Below, in pieces: positions 23,856 to 35,040 of a DNA stretch of 64,000 nucleotides (positions within the stretch are counted from its first letter, which is position 1; each line of letters starts with the position of its first letter). Origin of the DNA: Chelonoidis abingdonii (taxonomy: Eukaryota > Chordata > Testudines > Testudinidae); assembly GCF_003597395.2 (NCBI RefSeq), contig NC_133770.1, positions 13,261,373 to 13,325,372 of the forward strand. The letters are read 5' to 3'. The notes under the pieces are model-generated. The model did not search any database and was not told where the DNA came from. It was given only the letters and a program-made list of their open reading frames with translations. A program made the translations under genes and the position numbers.

Positions 23856-26108
23856 GACACAAGCTAAGAGGGTATTGTATAGTCGCATCTCATTCATGGA
23901 TGGATACATACTTGTGAGTTCTCAAGAATGGCATCAATATTATTTTCTGTGTTGGCTTTCTTCCTGGGGCATTTCTAATCTACTGCAGCAGCTAACCTCC
24001 CAGACGGGGAGGCAGCGTGGTGAACAAAAAAATCTCAAACAAATTAGGAACAGACAATGATTTTGGTCTACCTCCCTTTTTCAGGAGTGGGTTGATTGTG
24101 TCCAGCAGATAACAAGTCTTGGACTGCCACTTATTTAGAGAACTAGTAGATTTGTTTAAACCCTTCTTCTTTTTTTAATTTTTCATCTTGACACATATCT
24201 AGCCTTATGGCTGGCCAATTAGTAAGTTAGGATACCAAAGGACCTTTTTATAGTTAATGAAGTTTATCTACACCTGACGGTACACTGGAGGAAGATAGGA
24301 AGATGGATTACTCCAAAGAGAAGCAGGCTACTGTCCAAAAATGCTTCAGTGTTTCTAAAATACTGCTAGAGTAATTAAGAGATTGTCCAAGGGCTGACAA
24401 AACCTGGCACCCATTTCTGCGGAAATTCTCTTCTCAGGATGAAATGGAGGTGCATACTGCCAATGGGAAGATAAAAAAAGAGTGTTTCCCTACACAAAAC
24501 CCAGCTAATCCTGCAGACTCTTACTTAGTTAAATTCAAAAGCACCTGAAGCCAAGAGAAGCTGTACTGCTGCAGGCCTGTCTGCGCAGGAGAGAGGAATA
24601 CCTGGAATGAATCCTATTGTGAAGTGTATGTAAATTTCCAAATATTTAAGGTTTTAAAAGAGAACATACCTGAGATCCTTTCTTCAGTGATGTATAAGAG
24701 GGATGTGAGCATATATAGGACTGTCCCTGAATTCCAGAATATCTATTTCTGGGAGTCATCTCCCTCTATGGCATTGTTTTCAGAGCTTCAGTCCGCTCAT
24801 AGACTTGTAGATTGAGGAGGAAAGAAAGCAGGAACTTAAGAAGATGTTTCAAGCAGTATCAACCATTTCACTTTTGGTATATTCCTAAATAACCATTTTC
24901 CTTGGTGAATCAAAAGTTTGAACACTTCATTATTATAAATTAAATAGTGTAATTCCACCACCAGGTGCCTTTATTATTTTTACAGACACCGTTTTTGTCT
25001 TAATAGAGCTGCCTTCAGAGCTCAGCCAACATAAATTGGATTGTAAGCCCCTAGAATTCAAAAGCGGTAAGCTTGAATGTTAAAGGTGAGGGTACTCTAT
25101 GAACTAGTCTCCCCATTTTTCAGCCAGGCCTAGTCAAAATCAGTAGTGAAGAATAGAGTAAACATGAGATTGGCAGGATAGGCTGCTTGCAGAGGTCTTA
25201 AAGGTTTTGTTTAACACCGTAATTTATAGTGTCAACCTTATATGATCGTTAGCCTAAGAAACCACCTTGAAGACCAGGCTTAGCCCTCCTTTTAGCTCTG
25301 TTCTGGGAAACAGACATCAGTGCAGCCCATAACCAGCCATGTTTCAGGGTCTCCTATAGCTTGTCAACCTGTTCAGTCAGTGGTTCATCTGCAGGTACTC
25401 TTCCAAATATACCAAAAGTGAGATGGCTAATACTGCTTGAAACATCTTCTTACGTTCCAAGCCAAAGAAGAGGGTACAGAAGATCCCTCAAGCAATCAGA
25501 GTTGTGCTGGAGTGCCGCCAGAGCCAGATCTGAGAAACTTGGTGTCTTCTAATTCTCTCTCTCTCTCCCTCTTTTTTTATATTATATTGTGGGCCTCTTC
25601 TCTTCCCAGTCTTCCACTCCTACACCTTCCGTGTGGCAACTATTGTTTAGTATTAGGTGTGGTGGATGCTAGTTCCCTCCTGGATCAGAAATGGAATAAT
25701 AATCCACTGGAGATGGAGGGCTGTTATACACCTTGTTCTTTGACCTTGAAAATACTATTCGAAGGTACAAGCTCATGAGACTGAATTGTAACAGTGCGGC
25801 CCTCGTGACTTGTAAAACAGCAAAAAGCTGTAAGGAGCAAGCAAAGCTGTATGCCAGTTAACAGGGGCATAATGTTCAACTTGAAGGTAGTCCATTTCTA
25901 GGAGTAGTTGAACCCAAGGGCCTTTTGGTTCAGTATTGACACCAGATCAATCAGATTGTAGGAAATGAATTTCAGAGTTTCAGCTACTTTGCCAAATGGT
26001 GACCACCTTGAATAGATTGATATGTCATATTAAAGAACCACAAGCTCAGTGGATACAGAGAAGATTGGGCCCTTGATGGATGTATTCCCTAGTAAGATTG
26101 GTATTTAA
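23856..26108. other. intron 1, no gene seen
   Basis: No coding exon or confidently recognised repeat. Frames of 60-113 codons, such as 25437-25778, lack family resemblance. A CT-rich tract lies at about 25552-25580. Confidence 0.4.
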
Positions 26109-26110
26109 TA

Positions 26111-26298
26111 CACCTCTACCTCGATATAACACTGTCCTTGGGAGCCAAAATATCTTACCGCCTTATAGGTGAAACTGTGTTATATTAAACTTGCTTTGAT
26201 CCGCTGGAGTGCACAGCCCCGCCCCCCCAGAGCACTGCTTTACTGCGTTATATCCAAATTCATGTTATATCGGGTGGCTTTATATTGAGGTAGCAGTG
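26111..26298 (-). mobile_element. TcMar-type MITE, 188 bp
   Basis: The ends 'cacctctacctcgatataac' and 'attgaggtagcagtg' are inverted and flanked by TA on both sides (26109-26110 and 26299-26300), the target duplication of the Tc1/mariner superfamily. The copy at 39180-39367 has the same 188-bp length in the opposite orientation. It has no coding capacity. Confidence 0.75.
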
Positions 26299-26639
26299 TA
26301 TATGCATTTCCATCTTGATTACAAATAGTGATGTGGTATCGGATGGCATCGATAGCCCACAGGTAACCAACAAAAAGTTTGTGAGCTGGTGCCACTCATA
26401 GTGGAAAATTCAGTGTCACTACCTCTTAGAAGGACTTTGTCCAACTGAGGTTGAGCTTTTTGTCCTTGTATGTAGTGTCTTTCCTAAAGCTTAGGTAAGT
26501 AATGTTGACTGCTTTGAAAATGAAAAACTATGTATGTGCTGTGTGTGGCTGATAGGTGTGTGCAGTGTTACTATCTTCTTCACTTTCCTATTTTAAGTTC
26601 ACCTTTTTCCACAATTCTTCAAATGTTGTTTTAAAAATA

Positions 26640-26744
26640 CACCTCTACCCTGATATGATGCTGCCCTTGGGCACCAAAAAATCTTCCACATTATAGGTGA
26701 AACCGCGTTATATCGAACTTATTTTGATCTGCTGGAGTGCACAG
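26640..26744 (-). mobile_element. TcMar-type MITE, truncated
   Basis: The first 105 bp of the same family as 26111-26298, starting 'cacctctaccctgatatgat' after a TA, and in the same orientation. It stops abruptly at 'gagtgcacag', where CR1 sequence begins. The other half is not found on the far side of the CR1, so it was deleted or the CR1 joined a broken end. Confidence 0.7.
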
Positions 26745-27528
26745 TTTTTCCTAATGTCTAATTTAAACCACCCTTGCTAAGCCCATTGCTGTTTCTGCTA
26801 TCCTCAGAGGTTATGCAGAACAGTTTTTCTCCCTGCTCCTTTTAACAACCTTTTATGTACTTGAAAAGTTTTATCATGTTCCCCCACAGTCTTCTGTTCT
26901 CCAGGCTAAACAAACACAATTCTTTCAATCTTTCCTCATAGGTCATGTTTTCTAAACCTTTAATCATTTTTGTTGCTCTTCTCTGGGCTTTCTCCAATTT
27001 AGCCACACCTTTCCTGAAATGTGGCACCCAGAACTGGACACACTATTTTACTTTATTTTTATTTTTTTTGTTATACTGTTGACTCATATTTAGTTTGTCA
27101 TCCATTATGACCCCCCCAGATCCCTTTCTGCAGTACTCCTTCCTAGACAGTCACTTCCCATTTTGTATGTGTACAACTGATTGTTCCTTCCTGAGTGGAG
27201 TACTTTGCATTTGTCCCTGTTGAATTTCATCCTGTTTACTTCAGACCATTTCTCCTGTTTGTCTGGATCATTTTAAATGTTAATCCTGTCCTCAAACACT
27301 TGCAACGCCTCCCAGCTTGGTATTGTCCACAAACTTTATCGGTGTACTCTGTTCCATTATCTAAATCATTGATGAAGGTATTGAACAGAACCAGGCCCAG
27401 AACTGATACCTGCAGAACCCCACTCAATATGCTCTTCCAGCTTGATTGTGAGCTACTGATAACTGTGCTCTGGGAATGGTTTTCCAACCAGTTCTGCACC
27501 CACCTTACAGTAGCTTTCTGTTGTTTTG
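26745..27528 (-). mobile_element. CR1 LINE fragment, minus strand
   Basis: Minus-strand translation gives two CR1 ORF2 pieces. One is reverse transcriptase sequence '[18 protein letters not shown]' followed by '[15 protein letters not shown]' (27440-27330), with the conserved GVPQGSVLGP motif mutated. The other is the C-terminal '[17 protein letters not shown]' and '[17 protein letters not shown]' (about 27000-26885). An internal deletion or diverged stretch separates them. CR1 is the dominant LINE of turtles and birds. This copy is 5'-truncated and dead, and its 5' side is cut off by the LTR-like repeat starting at 27529. Confidence 0.85.
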
Positions 27529-28540
27529 TGTCACAGGGTAGCTGGTCTCCAGGGATAGACTGAGCCTAGGGCCCCTGACCTGAAGCAGGTGAGCCCAGTC
27601 CAGCTAATTAAAGAGGGCTGGGCTGTACCTGGGCCTATAAAGGGCTGCTAGTAGGCAGTTTCTGGGGAGAAAGGACTGGAGCAGGCTGAGCCCTGGGGAG
27701 GAAAAACCACAGTGGAGTAGAGCTAACTCCAGTAAAAGCTGGATTATCTGGCACTTCACTAGCCGGAAAGCTCTATAAACTGGCATTTATGATCTTCATT
27801 GAAATTCCAGTTTATAGTCCAGTTGGCGTGAGGCTGGCAGGAGGTTGAGGTGCGGGAGGGGGTGTGGAGCTTAGGCTCTAGGAGAGAGTTTGGGTGCAGG
27901 AGGGGGCTTGGAAAGGGGTGCATGGTGCCAAATCCGGGGGCTGCTCACCTCAGGAGGTTCCCCACAAGTGGTGACCTGTCCTGGCTGCTTCTAGGCAGAG
28001 GTGCAGCAGGCAGCTCTGCACACTGCCCCCACTTGGCCCTGCATGCAAGCAATGCAGCTCTCATTGGTTGGGAACCACAGCCAATGAGAGCTGCGGGTGC
28101 GGCACCTGCAGGCGGAGCAGCGTGCAGATCTGCCTACCACACCTCTGCCTAGGAGCAGCCAGGACAAGTTGCAGCTTGCACCCCCTCCCAAGCCCCCTCC
28201 TGCACCCAAACTCTCTCCTAGAGCCCACACTCCATTCCTTCAACATGCTGGATAAAACAGCTTTTACTGGACTGTGGTGGGTCCCTGGGCCAGGGGCTCA
28301 AGGAAGCAGCCTTGTGGCTGCAGCTCCTGGAAGGCAGCAGAGCTGGCTGAGGCTGGGAGGCTGCCAGGAGCTGGAGTGCCAGAGACCCCTGAGAGGGGAG
28401 GTTGTGAAACCTGGGGTCAAGGATCAAGTTAAGACTGTTCTGTTTGTTTAACCTCTGTTGTGAAAATAAATCTCCTTGACTGAGAGTGGGTGTGATGGCA
28501 CATGCTTTAGAGCCAGGGGAAAAGTGATGGCCTGGTGACA
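27529..28540 (+). repeat. candidate solo LTR, interrupted by a foldback MITE
   Basis: The boundaries are the perfect 6-bp inverted pair TGTCAC (27529) and GTGACA (28540), with the TG...CA ends typical of LTRs. Inside are a TATA box 'ctataaag' (27635-27642) and AATAAA (28465-28470), spaced as U3/R signals would be once the 542-bp foldback element at 27729-28270 is removed, leaving about 470 bp. No second copy, primer-binding site or coding region is adjacent, so it would be a solo LTR. Flanking bases (ttttg and gttgg) do not give a clean target duplication. Confidence 0.45.
27729..28270. mobile_element. foldback MITE with long inverted arms
   Basis: The outer ends are 'ccagtaaaagctg' and 'cagcttttactgg', followed by ACT on both sides. 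A 38-bp perfect inverted repeat sits further in (27874-27911 against 28188-28225). The centre is another palindrome around 28054-28090 ('ctctcattgg' facing 'ccaatgagag'). Together the arms would fold into one hairpin of roughly 200 bp per side. The terminal motif recalls mariner/Tigger-type MITEs, but no TA duplication is visible, so the superfamily is open. Confidence 0.65.
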
Positions 28541-28609
28541 GTTGGACACACTTTTAAGCCCATATTTTTCCCCAAATGATGCATATGTTTTTGTTAAAAC
28601 ACATCATTG

Positions 28610-28770
28610 TATGCAGTAGTGTTGAAGCCATGTTTGTCCCAGGATATTAGAGAGGAAAAGTGGGTGAGGTAATATCTTTTATTGGACCAATTTCTGTTGG
28701 TCAGAGAGAAGCTTTTGAGTTTGCACAGAGCTCTTCTTCTCTTCTTCAGTTTGCCTCTCTAATATAGGAC
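28610..28770 (-). repeat. dispersed reptile repeat, degenerate
   Basis: Contains 'gaggtaatatcttttattgg' and 'accaatttctgttggtcaga' followed by 'agcttttgagtttgcacaga' and CTTCT repeats. On the minus strand the last part reads CTGAAGA...GCTCTGTG...ACTCAAAAGC, a worn version of the CTGAAGA-stem-CGAAAGC arrangement seen in the repeats at 33.2 kb and 51.1 kb. Relationship to that family is an inference from this shared core. Confidence 0.45.
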
Positions 28771-29483
28771 ATTGCTGTTCATATTTTCTGTTTACCAAGC
28801 TCCTAATAGTATGGCAAGCATCTGAATGGAGGATAGAGAAAAGGGATATAAAATAAAAGTGATTAAGGTGAACTTGGCACATATTTTGCAGTTTAACAGT
28901 ATCCCTTTACTTCTTAATCTACTTCATCTTGATCAAGCCTTGCCCCTCAAAATTAATATCTTCCTTTCCCATATCCCATTACCAGGGATGGAGCATGAGG
29001 GAAATATATGAGGGATTTAAAGCACAAAGTAACTGGCTGATGAGAAGATGCCCTCTTAAATTTCTGGGTAGCTCCTGCTGTTTCCTGTGTGCTCCAGTAA
29101 GGTGTTTGGAAAATTTTAGGGCATAGATGAAATGCAAATGGGGATTTTTGCCTCCTAGGAACCAGCCTGTGAACATTCCCATTCGATTTTTGGATTGAAT
29201 TTTGTTTTCTTTATTTTGAAAGTTCATTTAGGTAGGATTTGTTGTTTACTTATTACTTTTTGTTCCAGAGTTGGAAATACTGCTCTGGAATGCATCATAC
29301 TGAGCTTAAGCAAGTCAGTATGTGGTTTGTTAGTTTGGCCTCCACCTGCTGCTTGGAGGGTTTAATTTAGCCCCAGACTTTTGCAGAGGAACTGAGAGGT
29401 CTGTTTTATGGGCAAGGGAAATTGCTTTTTTTAAAAAAAGTGTTGAGCTCTGAAAGGTTCACACGATGAGATGCACTTTGTAA
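28771..29483. other. intron 1, no gene seen
   Basis: Unique-looking AT-rich intronic sequence with no recognised exon or repeat. Confidence 0.4.
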
Positions 29484-29491
29484 TTATAAAC

Positions 29492-29661
29492 TAAGGTGAC
29501 CAGATGAGATGAAGAAAATATCGGGACACAATTGGGGGAGGGGCAGGGAGACGAGGAGAATGTTGCCGGCGGAGGGAAATATCGGGACAAATTGCGTCCC
29601 AACCAAAGATCAGTCGGGACGGGGGACAACCACCCAAATATCGGGACATCTGGTCACCCTG
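29492..29661. mobile_element. hAT-like MITE, 170 bp
   Basis: The left end 'taaggtgaccagatg' faces the right end 'catctggtcaccctg'. A perfect direct repeat, ttataaac, flanks it at 29484-29491 and 29662-29669, the 8-bp duplication expected of hAT elements. 'tatcgggaca' occurs three times inside. No coding capacity. Confidence 0.85.
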
Positions 29662-29669
29662 TTATAAAC

Positions 29670-30524
29670 TGTGACTTATATTAAAAATTCCATTATTTTA
29701 AGTAGGAATTGATGATGTAAACCAGTTTCTGCCTTTTTAATATTAGTGTAATAATCACAATCAAATAAAAGGCCAGAGTGTCCATTTTTCTTCAACATAC
29801 CTATTTCCAGTTTGAATCCTGTCATGTTTAAAGTGACGTTTTTCTAGTAAGATCACACAGTACTGTCGACAGGATTAATTTAGAAATCGTATAACTCTAG
29901 TGGTGTAGCATCAAAACTGAAAAGCTGTGTTTACCTTTAAAGGAACATTTTGACAGTAATTTTTTAGTAATTTTTTTCATTGTTCCATTTGAATTATGAA
30001 TCGTTCATTTTAAAATATCCTGTCTTAAATGGAACTCTGGGTAATCTAGTGCTTTTTATTTTTGCAAATATCTAAGTATATTTTCAGTTTCTTTCATTGC
30101 CTGAGTTACATTATTCAGAGTATTTAGGAAGATTGGCTGTTGGGCTAGTTTGTTGGAGAATGTCCAATTGTAATTAGATCACATCTCAGATAATACAGAG
30201 GAATGGACTAGATTTACCTAACTATCCTTTCGAAACCAAAAAAGTCTGTGAATTATTTGGTAGCTTGTACTATACAACCATCTGTGTATTACCTACGTTG
30301 TTCTGCTTTTGGAAACAAATGATTTATTTGCATAGACTCTCCTTTAAAAGCAGCAAGCTAACCACCTTTCCTCCTTTAAAAGAAGAAGATAGTTTGGATG
30401 TCCCATTATAGAAAGTAGCTTTAAGAATGTACAGTAAAACAATTGCCTATGTGCTTATTTGCTTGTTTTCTTTCTGTTCATTTTTTAACATTCGCCATTG
30501 CTGTGTCTCTTCTGTTAGTTGTTA
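29670..30524. other. intron 1, no gene seen
   Basis: AT-rich, no recognised repeat or coding exon. Confidence 0.4.
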
Positions 30525-31210
30525 TGGGGTATACAAACTCCACACTGAGCAACAAGGGGCTAAAGGGTTAAAGAACTGTTTTGGGCTCAGCCAGCCCCGC
30601 CCCACCACACCTATAGAAAATGCTCCAACTGGAGGAGCTGTAAAAGGGCAGGGGAACAGTTCTTTTGGTAGCAGACTAGGGAAGAAAGCAGATCTGCTCC
30701 ATCAAAGGAAAGCTGAGGAAAAGGCAGAATCTGTCCCCACAACAGCTGCCCAAACGTCAGGAGAGGACCTGCTACAGAGACAGCCTAAGAGAAACATTCC
30801 CCCCCCCTCTCATATAGACTCCTAGTTGTGTTAGTTCCCCTTTATTTTGTTTGGATGACTCCCGCAGAGGAAAGCCCTAGGACTGATCTAGCCCAGGAAG
30901 GTCGACTATGCCATAGAAAGACAGTTGCTGCCCGAAGGAGAAAGCACTACCACGCTACACGCAGAAGGTGTCTTGTGATGAGCAGACATCCTTCATGCTG
31001 CTTTAGCTCAGATGGCTACTTTGAGACAGTCATAAAGAGAGTAATAGGAAGTGGCCCAGGGAGGGCAGCCTTAATCATCCCTGGTTGTCAGATCACTTGT
31101 AGCCCTCAAAGGTCCCTGAGTCAGAGTTCTGTGGAGTGGAAGGGCCCGGGCTCCCATTCCAACAATCGTCCTGCAGAGCAGAGGCCTAAGTCCTGATCAC
31201 TAGGCGACGC
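30525..31210 (+). repeat. LTR-like or unclassified GC-richer repeat
   Basis: The block is GC-richer than its surroundings and opens 'tgttatggggtatac'. It carries a 'cctatagaaaa' TATA-like box and ends with 'ctgatcactaggcgac'. Two adjoining open frames (30427-30825 and 30828-31196) run through it but show no conserved motif. The block looks like a degraded LTR or related retroelement; the evidence is layout only. Confidence 0.25.
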
Positions 31211-32065
31211 TACCCTATCAACCAATACCTGAGCGAGGAGCATTGCATAACTTACATGTATATTTCCTTTTTCCTTTGTTTTAATATTAAGCATTTTGTC
31301 TCTTTTCAAGATATCTTTCTACCTTGCTACAAAAAGCATGGCAATAGAGATATTATTCTCTCTGAAGGATAAAAGTTATTGATACTGTAGACGTAGTTAT
31401 TGGGTTTTTCAAAATTCACATTTAGTACTTCATTCTTCTTTGCTTTGCTTCTGATGCCATCTGTGCTAATTTTTTCCCCTATTTTGTTTTAATACCAGTT
31501 GAAAAGAGTAATGAACATAGGGAGTGGCTTTCAACAAACTCGTATGTCATTGAGAGTTATAATTAACTTAGTGCATGTACATGTAAAACACAGGCGGTGT
31601 GTACTTTTTCTTAATTATTCTTCCAGTTACCTCCTCCACAGTGAGGATTTGGAATACGAAATATTAACTTTATTCTTTTTGAACAATCTTTCTCTTTCCT
31701 TTCCCTAATACATGGTATTTTTTCATATAGCCAAACAAACTTAATTCCAGGATAATTCACTGCAGGTTTTAGGCAGGTAGGTCTTCCACACCTCTCACTG
31801 ATCTAATTTAATTATATATGTTTATATTTATGCTCTCATTTTAAAATAACTTGGCATATTCATGCCAAAGAAAACTATACAAAACTTTAAAATGTTGTTG
31901 CATGACCACATAAATTGCCTTCACTCCTCAGCATATAAATTGATCACCAGCATAATCCTAATTGACTATCATATGGCACACCATCCAGAAATCCATAATA
32001 ATAATAATACCTGGCTTTGAGATTGAACAATGAAAAGCACTGTTAGAGCTCTTTTCAAAGGAGGT
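31211..32065. other. intron 1, no gene seen
   Basis: AT-rich. An (ATA)n stretch lies near 31997-32010. No coding exon recognised. Confidence 0.4.
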
Positions 32066-32213
32066 CAGTGTCAGTATCCCCATTTTACAGACAGGGCAAT
32101 TGAGGCCAACAGAGGCCAAGTGACTTGCCCAAGGTCACCCAGCAGCCCAGTGTGAGAGTCAGGAATAGAATCCTTGTCTTCCAAGTTCCAGTCTTGTGCT
32201 CTGTCAACTGCTG
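32066..32213 (-). repeat. MIR-type core SINE
   Basis: Reads 'ccccattttacagacaggg', 'caagtgacttgcccaaggtc' and 'acccagcagcccagtgtgag', then 'cagtcttgtgctctgtcaac', the reverse complement of the MIR core and tRNA-like head ('gggcaagtcacttggcctct', 'tgtaaaatgggga'). MIR-type SINEs are older than the amniote radiation and occur in turtles and mammals. Non-coding. Confidence 0.75.
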
Positions 32214-32894
32214 ATTTCCTGAAATTGGAAAAACACTTCTCTAAAGTCCACATGCTGAGAGCTGCTTCTAACCTTATTATTTAAAGCACTGAGCATATAT
32301 TTCTAATGACCTGTTTTCTTTGCTAATCTGATCTATTTGCTTTAAAAGAAGCCAAAGCAAGTTCTCCTCCTCCTCCTTTTTAAAATAAGAGCCAGCACCA
32401 TAATAAACAAATTATAAGTCTTGGGGAAATGTTGACACTGAGTCAGTCCCAAAGTGTTTTATCTGTTCCACAAATGTAACCTAAGCACTTTACACAAAAA
32501 CAAATGTAGCAGACAGCTGGAATACTGTGCCATATGAATTTGCTCAAGTATAACTCCGGCAGCGAGAGTACTTCCTTTGAAGCAAAAGTCTGCCATTGGG
32601 GTCTCAAGTAAACTGTCCTCTCTAGTGAAACCAGATACCTTCAGTGTAGAAGACTAATACAGGCACTATAGATATATGTACTTATCTGTAGTATTACCAT
32701 CCCTGTTTACATGTAAGACAGCCAAAAGAAATAGCTTTCACTCATAAAATCCCATAAAAAACAAATAAGGCTATAAGGAATAAAAACCCTATGAATAGCA
32801 TATAAATTAGTGAATGTATCTGTTTTGAGAACGGTTACGTTACAAATCGCTAAATTACTGTGACACAGAGGATGATTACAATTATCCCTAATGC

Positions 32895-33300
32895 GCATCT
32901 GAGGGAAATTGACCTTTAAGGGACAAACTATTCAGCTTCTAACAACTTGGGGTTTGAAGTGTTGTCAAAGAGAAACTGCTGAGCTTCAGTTCATCTGCAA
33001 ATTTGACACCATCGGCTCAGGATTAAACAAAGACTATGAATGGCTTGCCAACTACAAAAACAGTTTCTCCTCCCTTGGTTTTCACACCTCAACTGCTAGA
33101 ACAGGGCCTCATCCTCCCTGATTGAACTAACCTCATTATCTCAAGCTTGCTTGCATATATATACCTGCCCCTGGAAATTTCCACTACATGCATCTGATGA
33201 AGTGGGTATTCACCCACGAAAGCTCATGCTCCAAAATGTCTGTTAGTCTATAAGGTGCCACAGGATTCTTTGCTGCTGTCAACTCTTGTGATTTTTGCAT
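32895..33300 (+). repeat. dispersed repeat, possible Penelope-like element fragment
   Basis: A degraded coding-like stretch (32909-33121, containing 'ETAELQFICKFDTIGSGLNK') is followed by a conserved non-coding tail with 'gatgaagtgggtattcacc', 'cacgaaagctcatgctcc' and 'gtctataaggtgccacagg'. The tail recurs in inverted orientation at 50957-51155 and 54068-54221. Its core resembles a hammerhead ribozyme, a feature known from terminal repeats of Penelope-like retroelements; the class is therefore an inference. I recognise no domain in the coding-like part. Confidence 0.5.
33194..33231 (+). ncRNA. hammerhead-ribozyme-like core
   Basis: In order: CTGATGA (33194-33200), one extra A, a hairpin GTGGGT-ATTC-ACCCAC (33202-33217), GAAA (33218-33221), GC-TCAT-GC (33222-33229) and TC (33230-33231). 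These match the core strand, stem II, second core strand, a two-base-pair stem III and the cleavage dinucleotide of a type I hammerhead. Departures are the extra A before stem II and a stem I in which only ACAT/ATGT, four positions away from the core, can pair. Catalysis is unproven. Confidence 0.4.
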
Positions 33301-35040
33301 AATATTTGGTAAAGTAGAACCTCAGAGTTATGAACACCTCAGGAATGGAGGTTGTCCGTAACTCTGAAATGTTCCCAACTCTGAACAAAATGTCATGCTT
33401 GTTCTTTCAAAAGTTTGCAACTGAACACTGACTTAATACAGCTTTGAAACTTTACTGTGTAGAAGAAAAATGCTGCTTTCCCTTTATTTTTTAATAGTTT
33501 GCGTTTAACACAGTATTGTACTGTGTTTGCTTTTTTTGTCTCTGCTGCTGCCTGATTGTGTACTTCCAGTTTCAAGTGAGGTGTATGGTTGACTGATCAG
33601 TTCATGATTCTGGTGTTTATAGCTCTGAAGGTCTACTGTATTTTTCTTAAAGTCTGATTTCTGGGGTCAAGAGATTACATGAGATCTCTGCTTTCATTGA
33701 AAAAAAGAAGCAATTTTCTAGCTTTTATGACTGCAGAGAAAAGCTTACAAATGTGACGTGAGTGTACCTTGAAAGCCTAGAAACCAGGAGATAAAAAAAT
33801 TTGGGTTCATTTTATTTAAAAACCTCAGGATTTTTAGGCTAACCGTGATTTTTGAGACCTAACTTGATTTTTTTAAGAGTTTGGGACTGTTAATACTTAG
33901 TTTTGTACCCTGTCGTTTATTTAGAATGAGCAAATCATGTGGTTTTCTTGGTAGAGAACACTATGCTTGAGGTGACGTCTGGGCTTTCAATACTATCTCC
34001 TATTTACTGTTGCTTATAACGCTTTGAAAATATTTACCCTTTTGGCTGAAAATACCCTGGGGTTTTTTTTCAGTCAAAAGATGATTTTTTTGGTAAGGTT
34101 TGAACGAAATCGGTTCACCCATTTTTCAGGTGAGATGTAGAAAATGTTCTTGTTGTAAAATGAAGACTCTTGTTAAGTGTAAATCAGGACAGAACTCAAA
34201 TCTGAAACTTTGGGTAAGTACTTGTCTCTTGAGGGTTGTTCTCCAGGTCAGTGTTTGGGTGCATTTGATGGTAGAGCTGGGCTTACTGTATGCACTGTGG
34301 ATCAGATTAGGGTTATTGTGAGACAGCTATATTTTTCACTTGGTTTCTGAATGTATTTAATGGTAGCAGTGTTAGTTTTTATATTGAATAGGATAGTGGT
34401 AAACAAACATCATTATCTGCAATAGAAAATTAACATTAGTTTCCATGTAGAGCTCAGTATGTAAGAATAGGTCACACATCTCCTGGGAAGTTAAAAGGAA
34501 ATACTGTCAGAGGCTACTAATAGTTAAAATATATGGCTGCTATGGAAACTTAAGGCCTAAATTTTCAAAAGTGACTAGTGATTTTGGGAGCCTCAGAGGT
34601 CTGATTTTTCAGAGGAATGATGCTCAGCACTTTCTAAACACTCAAAATTACTAGTCTCCCTTGAAAATTTAGGTCTTAAATATTCACTGGCACTCCAGTC
34701 CATCTGCTGTCAAGCAAAGTCTGTATTATTACTAATATGAAAGAAATTTCCTGTATGTAATACTTCTGTATTCAAGTGCTAGCAATTACCTAGGGGAACA
34801 CTGGGAGAAACAAGACACTAGAAGATCTGATAAATCATGAGAGGGTCAAGTATTCCACATTGTTCTTCTGGCCATGCACCTTATTTTTAAAGTTTGTTTA
34901 TTACAGAGGCAATTCTATCTCTGTCACTTGCAGTCATGTTTTCTATCTCAGCTCACTGTGAGTACCTGAATTAGTGTTGTGCAGAGATTTCCTCTCTGTC
35001 TCCCTCTTCCCCCCTTCTTCCCCCATATTTCAGGTGCAGG
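33301..35040. other. intron 1, hairpin repeat inside, no gene
   Basis: No coding exon. At 34551-34680 'aggcctaaattttcaaaag' faces 'cttgaaaatttaggtctta', an inverted pair around a 90-bp centre that looks like a small MITE or hairpin repeat of unknown class. The remainder is AT-rich. Confidence 0.45.

Noticed and set aside
30427..31196. Two adjoining frames of 132 and 122 codons
   Set aside because: No recognisable domain; they lie within a GC-richer LTR-like repeat and do not share splice sites or a consistent frame.
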